Shown piece by piece: positions 1 to 4,608 of a DNA stretch of 5,146 bases. Made by a program: the position numbers and the translations under genes. The first letter of the stretch is position 1. Each line of letters opens with the position of its first letter. This DNA is from Candidatus Woesearchaeota archaeon. GTDB taxonomy: Archaea > Nanobdellota > Nanobdellia > Woesearchaeales > UBA525. Location of the stretch: the NCBI GenBank assembly GCA_013331575.1, contig DUGD01000065.1, positions 6,612 to 11,757 on the forward strand, read 5' to 3'. Under the pieces are notes generated by a model, which searched no databases, had not been told where the DNA came from, and saw only the letters and a program-made list of their open reading frames with translations.

Positions 1-958
1 CGACCGCGGACTGGAATCGCTCGACTGTGTAACCGCGGCGCATGAAGGCGAGCACGGCATCGCTGCCCGACTGCACGGGAAGATGCACGAACGCGTACAC
101 GCGAGGATGATTGAGCGCCGCGGCGAAAGCCTCGATGCGATCTTCGATATGCGGCGGGTTCGCCATGCCCACACGCAGCATCACCGGCGCAGGCAGCACA
201 GGCAAGAGCGCATCGAACAAGTCGGTGATCGTCACGCCGATATCTTGTCCATACGCCCCCACATCTTCGCTTGTGAGCCAGATCTCAAGCACGCCATCGT
301 CTATCGCGCGACGAGCGCGCATGACGATGCTCTCGATGGTGTGGCTGCGCAAGTGACCGCGTGCGTGTTTCGTCTTGCAGTATGCGCACGCGTGCAGGCA
401 ACCGGCGTTGATGGAGAGTATCTCGACATGAGGATTACGTCGTACCACAGGCAAGTCAAGTGATGGCAACGCCTCTTTCCCGAGGAAACGCACAACCATG
501 CCATCGAGCGTCGCAGCCACCGCTTCATCGGCACGCGATATCTGCTGCACTCCGAGAATAGACACGCCTACGAGATCAGCATGGTGCTGATCCGCCTGCG
601 GCACGCAGCCTGCGACCACAAGAGGCATACGACCGCGCAACGAACGCACGAGATGGAGGAATGACTCCTGGCTCGGCCCTTTCACAGTGCAGCTATTCAC
701 CACGACGATATCGGCAGAGTCTGACACATCCACCAGCGTGTAGCCGCTAGCCTGCAGCACACCAGCGATATGTTCGCTATCGCTCTGGTTATGGCTGCAA
801 CCAATGGTCATGACGTGGACTCGCGCAGGTCGGCCGTCGATGAAGCGCAGCGATGCGCGAGAGGATTGCTCATCCGGACGGATAGGTTGCTCGGTACGCA
901 CGACCGGAGAGCGCGACATAGACCACGACAAAGACCGTGGCATGACGGGAAGCGACAT
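1..958 (-). CDS. mtaB: tRNA-t6A37 methylthiotransferase (archaeal e-MtaB type), 3' end outside window
   Basis: This radical-SAM enzyme converts N6-threonylcarbamoyladenosine at tRNA position 37 to its 2-methylthio form (ms2t6A). The frame is open from the ATG at 958 to the window edge and gives 319 residues; the family usually has about 420, so the C-terminus with the TRAM domain is missing. The N-terminal UPF0004 domain carries the three auxiliary-cluster cysteines: C54 (GCSHNQSDSE), C90 (NSCTVKG) and C118 (AGCVPQAD). The radical-SAM motif CLHACAYC gives C187, C191 and C194, followed by KTKHARG. LTSEDVGAYGQDIG (228-241), RVGMANPPHI (262-271) and HLPVQSGSD (292-300) are hallmarks of the archaeal/eukaryotic subgroup rather than bacterial MiaB or MtaB. 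The core begins only near residue 46, after a Ser/Arg/Pro-rich extension. I chose the start because a TATA-like box lies 25 nt upstream, which suggests a leaderless mRNA; the ATG at residue 50 is an alternative. Confidence 0.93.
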   Translation of the reverse strand, partial: MSLPVMPRSLSWSMSRSPVVRTEQPIRPDEQSSRASLRFIDGRPARVHVMTIGCSHNQSDSEHIAGVLQASGYTLVDVSDSADIVVVNSCTVKGPSQESFLHLVRSLRGRMPLVVAGCVPQADQHHADLVGVSILGVQQISRADEAVAATLDGMVVRFLGKEALPSLDLPVVRRNPHVEILSINAGCLHACAYCKTKHARGHLRSHTIESIVMRARRAIDDGVLEIWLTSEDVGAYGQDIGVTITDLFDALLPVLPAPVMLRVGMANPPHIEDRIEAFAAALNHPRVYAFVHLPVQSGSDAVLAFMRRGYTVERFQSAV

Positions 959-978
959 GATATGAAGAGCGCGCTGCC

Positions 979-987
979 CCTTTTAAG
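979..987 (-). promoter_or_regulatory. TATA-like box for the methylthiotransferase gene
   Basis: On the minus strand this reads CTTAAAAGG. Its centre (about 983) lies 25 nt from the A of the ATG at 958, the usual archaeal TATA-to-start distance, so transcription would begin at or next to the start codon. No Shine-Dalgarno sequence is visible before the ATG. Both points fit a leaderless transcript. Confidence 0.6.
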
Positions 988-1230
988 CGTTGTTTTAGCC
1001 GCACCATCTGGCCGCGGCAGTTTAACTCGCACCTCACATAATCACGCAGTGCCCTGCCACGGCAAGATATGGCCGGAATGGAGACAGGCATACGACAGAG
1101 ATAACGCAAGACACAGCACCATACAACGCATCGCAAGCAACCCCGGCACAGTACACTAGCGCAACCACCCGTCATAAGCACCTATAACAGGCATCCTGGA
1201 CGCCGCGTCTCTCCTGGAAAAAGGTTACAG
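988..1230. other. Divergent intergenic spacer, no gene seen
   Basis: This is the inner part of the 344-bp gap between the two divergent genes. No ORF here has a convincing composition, and I see no tRNA-like cloverleaf. From about 1100 to 1190 the plus strand is strongly A/C-rich and poor in G and T. Close to the sepF promoter there is an 11-bp odd palindrome GACGCCGCGTC (1199-1209), flanked by two copies of TCCTGGA (1194-1200 and 1212-1218, 18 bp apart). It could be a protein-binding site, but that is inference from symmetry only. Confidence 0.4.
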
Positions 1231-1244
1231 AAAAGTTTATATAC
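1231..1244 (+). promoter_or_regulatory. BRE/TATA promoter of sepF
   Basis: The sequence AAAAG followed by TTTATATA (1236-1243) is a near-ideal archaeal TATA box with a purine-rich BRE-like element before it. The predicted transcription start is near 1265, which leaves a 5' leader of about 38 nt before the sepF ATG. That leader contains the duplicated initiation region described at 1280-1306. Confidence 0.75.
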
Positions 1245-1279
1245 GCAGGAGAAGGACTTTTGCCATCCCCAGGCACAGC

Positions 1280-1306
1280 GGTGGAACAATGGAGGAGGAA
1301 CAATGG
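1280..1306 (+). repeat. Direct repeat duplicating the sepF initiation region; six-codon overlapping uORF
   Basis: GGTGGAACAATGG (1280-1292) is repeated as GGAGGAACAATGG (1294-1306): 12 of 13 bases match, with a period of 14. Each copy carries an SD-like element (GGTGG, then GGAGG) followed by ATG (1289 and 1303). Because 14 is not a multiple of three, the first ATG reads a different frame, MEEEQW, and stops at TGA 1307-1309, overlapping the sepF ATG. The second ATG has the stronger SD, GGAGGAGG at 1291-1298, and opens the sepF frame. Translation of the short ORF is not shown by the sequence alone. Confidence 0.6.
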
Positions 1307-1704
1307 TGAAATTCTTCGAGTTCAAGAGGTTCAAGACGAAGGCGTACGACGAGGACGAGAACATCGAGTCCGAGGACGAATACGTCGAGCTCAATAGCGA
1401 CACTCCGGGACTCGGCAACGCGAAAGTCATCGTCAGGCCATTCAATCTCGACGATTTCCAAGATATCAAGCCCATCCTCGACAGCATGCGCGAAGGGTAC
1501 ACCATCTGCCTCGTGAACATCAGGCCGCTCAAGGACAAGGACCTGGTTGAGCTCAAGCGAGCAATCAACAAGCTCAAGAAGACATGCGACGCGGTCGAAG
1601 GAGACATCGCAGGATTCGGCGAGGACTACATCGTCATCACGCCGAACTTCGCGAAGATCTACCGCGCACCGGGCCAAGAGGCCCCGCCGGTCGAGACCGA
1701 GTAG
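1303..1704 (+). CDS. sepF: Cell division protein SepF (archaeal)
   Basis: SepF tethers the FtsZ ring to the inner face of the cell membrane and is the main FtsZ anchor in FtsZ-based archaea. The 133-residue product has the expected three parts. First is a short N-terminal segment with F4, F5, F7 and F10 among lysines (1-13), the likely membrane-binding amphipathic helix. Next comes a very acidic linker (16-29). The SepF core runs from KVIVRPFN (41-48) through DIKPILD, EGYTICLVNIRPL (64-76) and LKRAINKLKKTCDA to GDIAGFGEDYIVITP (100-114). The length is normal. An ideal SD, GGAGGAGG, ends 4 nt before the ATG; a GTG follows immediately as codon 2. All 11 isoleucine codons are ATC, in contrast to the next ORF. 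No ftsZ is in the window. The gene appears to be monocistronic, with a TATA box upstream and a T-tract after the stop. Confidence 0.93.
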   Translation: MVKFFEFKRFKTKAYDEDENIESEDEYVELNSDTPGLGNAKVIVRPFNLDDFQDIKPILDSMREGYTICLVNIRPLKDKDLVELKRAINKLKKTCDAVEGDIAGFGEDYIVITPNFAKIYRAPGQEAPPVETE

Positions 1705-1706
1705 GA

Positions 1707-1715
1707 TTTCTTTTT
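1707..1715 (+). terminator. T-rich terminator after sepF
   Basis: The tract TTTCTTTTT starts 2 nt after the sepF TAG. Archaeal RNA polymerase terminates at such U-rich tracts without needing a hairpin. Further T-rich sequence follows (around 1726-1740). Confidence 0.6.
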
Positions 1716-1768
1716 CACATCCTCATTTTCTATCAATATTTCGATTATTCTAGCGCGATTGCAGAACG

Positions 1769-1777
1769 CATAAAAAG
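1769..1777 (+). promoter_or_regulatory. TATA-like box upstream of the small ORF
   Basis: CATAAAAAG is centred near 1773, about 25 nt upstream of the GTG at 1798 and 34 nt upstream of the ATG at 1807. The predicted transcript starts at about 1798, so it would be leaderless or have a leader of about 9 nt. Confidence 0.45.
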
Positions 1778-1797
1778 CGGCACGGAATACCACATCC

Positions 1798-2136
1798 GTG
1801 ATACCGATGAACGATGCACTCGAGAACCCTATGCAAACACTACACATTCTTAGACGACACAAAACTATCGACAATAAGATAGCAACTGAATATGTGATAC
1901 TGGAACGAGGCACAGGCATCGTAAGCACGGCGCAATCCGCGATAGAGATTGGACGGAACATCTATCGAGTACGAGTATCTGAAGGGAATACCAATATACT
2001 ACACATACAGCACAGTATTCCCGATGATCACAGCCCATCGTTCTACAGCGACTTCAGCACACTCGACAACGATGAGAAAATATTGATCGGCCGCGGGTAT
2101 AGGATGGAGAAGGCATCTGCAAAGCAGGTACGTTGA
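1798..2136 (+). CDS. Hypothetical protein, 112 residues, AT-richer than its neighbours
   Basis: I do not recognise this protein. It is polar, has no cysteine, no membrane segment and no signal peptide, and its alternating hydrophobic stretches (e.g. ATEYVILERGTGIVSTAQ, residues 29-46) suggest a small beta-rich soluble domain. Coding is plausible because the frame is open between a TATA-like box and the zpr1 promoter and has a normal amino-acid composition. However, Ile is encoded mostly by ATA (7 of 14), while sepF uses only ATC (11 of 11). This suggests a recently acquired or fast-evolving orphan gene. The start is uncertain: GTG 1798 could be leaderless, or GTGAT (1798-1802) could be the SD for ATG 1807, giving 109 residues. 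The stop lies 45 bp before zpr1 with no T-tract between, so read-through into zpr1 is possible. Confidence 0.5.
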   Translation: MIPMNDALENPMQTLHILRRHKTIDNKIATEYVILERGTGIVSTAQSAIEIGRNIYRVRVSEGNTNILHIQHSIPDDHSPSFYSDFSTLDNDEKILIGRGYRMEKASAKQVR

Positions 2137-2150
2137 ACATCCCCGCAACC

Positions 2151-2158
2151 TTTAAAAG
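2151..2158 (+). promoter_or_regulatory. TATA-like box of zpr1
   Basis: TTTAAAAG lies between the stop of the small ORF and the zpr1 start. Its centre is 27 nt upstream of the ATG at 2182, which fits a leaderless zpr1 transcript. GTGAT at 2175-2179 is too close to the ATG to act as a normal SD. Confidence 0.6.
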
Positions 2159-2181
2159 CTTGCGCGCGTCGCGAGTGATGC

Positions 2182-2802
2182 ATGACGAAGAAAGATCCCG
2201 CCGGAAAGCAGACCGACAACAGTGCGCAGCCTGAAGGGACGCCGACGAAGACGCAGCACGATGATTTCGATTACGAGACCATCGAAGGCGAACTCTGCCC
2301 ATTCTGCAACGAGAAGACGCTGACACTCATGGAGACGGCGCGCGACATCCCATTCTTCGGCGTATGCCACATCTTCAGCATGGACTGCAGTAACTGTAAG
2401 TACCACAAGGCGGACGTGGAAGCGGAGAACGCGACAGGCGAACCGGTGAAGTACACTCTCGATATCAGCGAAGAGGCAGACATGAAGATCCGCGTCATCA
2501 AGAGCTCGGAAGCGACAGTGAAGCTCGCGTACATCGGCGAGATAGAACCCGGGGAGACCGCGAACGGCTACATCACGAATGTCGAAGGGCTGCTCAACCG
2601 GATGAAACAGCAGATCGAGCATCTCAAGAAAGCGGCGCAGGAAGGCGACGAGGCGGACGAGGAGACAGCGACGAAGTGCAAGAATATGCTCAAGAAGCTC
2701 ACGCGCATCCTCTGGGGGCAGGAGCCGCTCAAAATTACGATCTCCGATCCTTCCGGAAACTCCGCGATCATCTCGGAGAAGGCAGAGAAGAAACGGTTGT
2801 GA
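2182..2802 (+). CDS. zpr1: ZPR1-type zinc finger protein (archaeal, single domain)
   Basis: This is a ZPR1-family protein of 206 residues. Eukaryotic ZPR1 binds, and helps fold, translation elongation factor eEF1A; the archaeal version is a single zinc-finger plus beta-domain unit and is presumed to act similarly on aEF1A (inference). The zinc-binding site is C39-x2-C42 ... C69-x2-C72 (LCPFCN and DCSNCK), with 26 residues between the pairs. Family signatures follow: TARDIPFFGVCHIFS (52-66), then GYITNVEGLL in the beta-barrel domain. The insert between VEGLL and the C-terminal LTRILWG is a charged, probably coiled-coil helix (KQQIEHLKKAAQEGDEADEE). The first 30 residues are polar and probably disordered. 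The C-terminus is lysine-rich (EKAEKKRL). The stop TGA directly abuts the stop of the opposite gene. Confidence 0.9.
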   Translation: MTKKDPAGKQTDNSAQPEGTPTKTQHDDFDYETIEGELCPFCNEKTLTLMETARDIPFFGVCHIFSMDCSNCKYHKADVEAENATGEPVKYTLDISEEADMKIRVIKSSEATVKLAYIGEIEPGETANGYITNVEGLLNRMKQQIEHLKKAAQEGDEADEETATKCKNMLKKLTRILWGQEPLKITISDPSGNSAIISEKAEKKRL

Positions 2803-4158
2803 TCAGCGAGCCATTCTCAGACCGATGGAACCGTGCTCTGCCTGGAAACCTTCTATCCTATTGATGATTTCAAGATAGAATTCATGGAGCGAGACTTCGG
2901 TGAATGATATCTTGATGTCCGGTGTTTTCGTTGAGGAGAACGATGTACGGGCGCGGTCGGCATCGAAGGAGCCCTGCTTGTCGACAAATCCCCGCAACCA
3001 CTGCGCAAACCGGAAATGCTGTTCAAGCGCGTAAGTATGCTCGCTGGAACGTGCCGCCGGCCGCCCATCAACCGAATGGTACTCAAGAAAACGCCGCTGA
3101 GAGCAGTCAGGATAGATAGTGGCTCGACGGGGGTCGATCGCACAGAGATAGATGAAATCGACAAGTTCATCTTTGCGCCAAGGAGCCCGCTTCAATCTCC
3201 TCGTGAGATCGCTCCTCACTTCGGCCGCGATATGCTCATCCTGGCCATGCGGATACGCAAGGGGCGTCGCCTTCTCCCACGTATCGATCGCGTCTGCGAG
3301 CAGCACTCCCTTCGCGAAATCCGGACCGTACAAGAAACCGCCCATAATAACAGACGCATCATCGCTCACGCCCTGACCGCGAATGAGACGAACGTATGCG
3401 GGTCGGACCGCGTTCGATGGAACATAGTGTTTTTTCCTTGTCAATACGACTCCCTCGTTGAGAAGCCATGCGAAACCATCGCCCTCTCTTGTGAGCCAAT
3501 AATTTCCCTCCCGTCGCACAGGAGCCTCGAGCTCAAAGGGGATTGACGCAAGGAGTTCAAGCGTGAGCCCAGTAGCGCGTAGCGCGGCGAAATCGACGGC
3601 ATGCATCTCGCCGCCGCCCATCTCGAGACCGTGCGTGCTCTGCACTTCCCGACGCCAGTCAAAGTTGTCGATCGCAACACCGAAAAGGAAGCCGCGGACG
3701 ATGTCGAGAGGACGTTCGACGCGCCATGCTTCGTCGAGGAAACCATTCACTCCAGCAAGCGGCCGTCCTCGATATGAAAGAGCGCAGGGTGCCTGGCTCT
3801 GGCCATTGCTACAGCGCGCGAGCATCGTGCGGACATCATCGACAACCCGTTGCCGCAGCGCGAGGCTTTTTTCTGCACCATCCCCTCTCATGCCTTGAAT
3901 GATCTCGTAGAGATCAGCGTTCGGACATCGGCGCGGACCTGAGACACCCTGCGAGAAGAACGCCCCATGGCCGTTCATGGCATGCCCGGTAATTGACTGG
4001 AGGAGAAGTTCTGGACGAAGTCTCTGTTCGATTGCAAGGTGGACCCTTTTCGAGAGCTTTGTGAAATCTCTTTCCACGAGTATCTTGAACGCAGGAGTAC
4101 CGGGGGAGAGCGTGGTTGCGCCTTTGTTGATTTCATAACGTTTCTCTGCGTGTGTCAT
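2803..4158 (-). CDS. Uncharacterised 451-residue protein with LAGLIDADG-like motifs
   Basis: I do not recognise a named family. The protein is soluble and Arg/Asp/Glu-rich, with no signal peptide, membrane segment or Cys cluster. It has a Gly-rich turn, EMGGGEMH, at 179-186. Three segments resemble LAGLIDADG motif helices: DIVRGFLFG (152-160), VIMGGFLYG (270-278) and WLRGFVDKQGSF (387-398); their GF pairs lie 118 and 116 residues apart. After the last, PDIKISFTEVSLHEFYLEI looks like the strand-helix that follows LAGLIDADG in homing endonucleases and WhiA-like proteins. After the first, GNYWLTREGDGFAWLLNEG looks like that fold's second half. The acidic residue at motif position 8 is absent each time (V, P, Q), so nuclease activity is doubtful. 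I start at ATG 4158, which has GGAG and GGTG upstream and a TATA box; an in-frame TTG at 4173 would give 456 residues. Existence as a gene is likely; the fold is a guess. Confidence 0.75.
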   Translation of the reverse strand: MTHAEKRYEINKGATTLSPGTPAFKILVERDFTKLSKRVHLAIEQRLRPELLLQSITGHAMNGHGAFFSQGVSGPRRCPNADLYEIIQGMRGDGAEKSLALRQRVVDDVRTMLARCSNGQSQAPCALSYRGRPLAGVNGFLDEAWRVERPLDIVRGFLFGVAIDNFDWRREVQSTHGLEMGGGEMHAVDFAALRATGLTLELLASIPFELEAPVRREGNYWLTREGDGFAWLLNEGVVLTRKKHYVPSNAVRPAYVRLIRGQGVSDDASVIMGGFLYGPDFAKGVLLADAIDTWEKATPLAYPHGQDEHIAAEVRSDLTRRLKRAPWRKDELVDFIYLCAIDPRRATIYPDCSQRRFLEYHSVDGRPAARSSEHTYALEQHFRFAQWLRGFVDKQGSFDADRARTSFSSTKTPDIKISFTEVSLHEFYLEIINRIEGFQAEHGSIGLRMAR

Positions 4159-4160
4159 CG

Positions 4161-4171
4161 CCACCAACTCC
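4161..4171 (-). promoter_or_regulatory. Ribosome-binding site that decides the start at 4158
   Basis: On the minus strand this reads GGAGTTGGTGG. GGAG ends 9 nt and GGTGG ends 2 nt before the ATG at 4158. The GGAG is well placed for that ATG, while the upstream TTG at 4173 has nothing comparable. This supports the 451-residue form. Confidence 0.5.
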
Positions 4172-4203
4172 AACAGTAATACCCGCCGGGGCGCAGCACT
4201 GCC

Positions 4204-4213
4204 TTTTTAATAT
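4204..4213 (-). promoter_or_regulatory. TATA-like box of the 451-residue gene
   Basis: On the minus strand this reads ATATTAAAAA, at the edge of an AT-rich stretch. Its centre is about 50 nt upstream of the ATG, which predicts transcription from about 4183 and a leader of about 24 nt containing the ribosome-binding site. Confidence 0.55.
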
Positions 4214-4331
4214 TTCTATTATTTAGTAGTTACTTATGTCATGTGAATGCATAAGGAAAGAGCGCCAATCCCTCACCCACAAGCAGCAACAAACCCCTCA
4301 TGCCTGGGGCACATCGCCCAACACCGCAAAG
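4214..4331. other. Intergenic spacer, no gene seen
   Basis: This stretch is AT-rich up to about 4250, then C/A-rich. It holds one short inverted repeat, CCCC ... GGGG (about 4295-4310, 8-nt loop). I see no ORF with convincing composition and no identifiable RNA gene. It separates the promoter of the 451-residue gene from the plus-strand promoter-like block at 4332-4369. Confidence 0.35.
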
Positions 4332-4369
4332 TATAAATATTACCTATACAAATATACAAAATAGTATAT
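4332..4369 (+). promoter_or_regulatory. AT-rich plus-strand promoter region with clustered TATA-like boxes
   Basis: TATAAATA (4332-4339) is preceded by a BRE-like CGCAAAG, and a second element, GTATAT (4364-4369), follows. The first predicts transcription from about 4361 and the second from about 4392, just before the structured block. There is no convincing plus-strand protein gene downstream, so the promoter would serve a non-coding RNA. Confidence 0.45.
4345..4360 (+). repeat. Tandem repeat of TATACAAA (two perfect 8-bp copies)
   Basis: TATACAAA occurs twice back to back (4345-4352, 4353-4360), and a partial copy, CATACAAT, follows at 4373-4380. It lies between the two TATA-like boxes, so it could be an operator or simply reflect AT-rich composition. 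Confidence 0.6.
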
Positions 4370-4391
4370 CTGCATACAATAGTAGAGAAGT

Positions 4392-4600
4392 TTGCGACAA
4401 AGGTCCCTGGAGAGCAAGGTCACATCACACCCCTGTGAGAGCGATCTCGCAGGATCATTGTCAGTGTGTGTCAAGTAGGAAGTGGCTGCCGAAAACGCAG
4501 CATGTAGGAATGCTTTTCCGGGAGAAATCCCTGGGAAAAAGAGGCCGGGTGTCTTCCCGGGAGAAAGAGGTCGTAACGGTTGATTTCGTTTTCCGTTGAA
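4392..4600 (+). ncRNA. Candidate structured non-coding RNA, family not recognised
   Basis: A series of inverted repeats fills this gene-free block. (a) GACAA+GGTCC (4396-4400, 4402-4406) can pair with GGATC+TTGTC (4452-4456, 4458-4462): 10 bp including one G-U, around one A/A mismatch. (b) CCTGTGAGA (4432-4440) pairs with TCTCGCAGG (4445-4453): 9 bp closed by the GNRA loop GCGA, with its outer two pairs competing with (a). (c) GCTGC (4485-4489) pairs with GCAGC (4497-4501). (d) TTTTCC-GGGA (4514-4523) pairs with TCCC-TG-GGAAAA (4528-4539): 10 bp, a 2-nt bulge and the GNRA loop GAAA. (e) CCGGG (4545-4549) pairs with CCCGG (4556-4560). (f) AGAGGT/ACCTCT (4566-4571/4605-4610) encloses AACGG/CCGTT (4575-4579/4593-4597). 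The GNRA loops exist only on the plus strand, which sets the orientation. A TATA-like box (4364-4369) lies at the right distance. The ends are estimates; it does not look like tRNA, SRP RNA or RNase P RNA. Confidence 0.4.
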
Positions 4601-4603
4601 AAA
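4599..4603 (-). terminator. T-tract terminator after the phosphoesterase gene
   Basis: On the minus strand a run of five T starts 5 nt after the TAG stop (positions 4603 to 4599) and lies in the internal loop of a stem (4566-4610). Further pyrimidine-rich stretches follow downstream. Five T is short for a strong archaeal terminator. Confidence 0.4.
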
Positions 4604-4608
4604 TACCT

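Noticed and set aside
83..463. Plus-strand ORF of 126 codons at the left end
   Set aside because: It lies antisense to the unmistakable radical-SAM coding frame and is His/Arg-rich, as expected for a shadow.
870..1181. Minus-strand ORF of 103 codons upstream of and overlapping the methylthiotransferase start
   Set aside because: It is out of frame with the real gene, covers its promoter, and gives a Cys/Arg-rich product with no domain pattern.
1182..1677. Two long minus-strand ORFs opposite sepF
   Set aside because: Both are shadows of the clearly identified SepF frame and extend over its promoter.
3016..3546. Plus-strand ORF of 176 codons opposite the 451-residue gene
   Set aside because: It is shorter than the minus-strand frame and lacks a promoter or SD. 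The minus frame has a TATA box, an SD, and ends precisely at the zpr1 stop.
4514..4570. Repeats CCCTGGGAAAAAGAGG / CCCGGGAGAAAGAGG as a CRISPR or other repeat array
   Set aside because: There are only two to three imperfect copies with no regular spacers; they are arms of the hairpins.
4300..4599. Plus-strand ORF of 99 codons across the 4159-4608 spacer
   Set aside because: It has no SD, starts upstream of the promoter-like elements, runs through the AT-rich promoter block and all the hairpins, and its composition is unlike a folded protein. The hairpins explain the region better.
4392..4600. The structured block as SRP RNA, RNase P RNA or a tRNA
   Set aside because: I find no SRP helix-8 sequence, no RNase P conserved core (GAGGAAAGTCC-like) and no T-arm or cloverleaf spacing.
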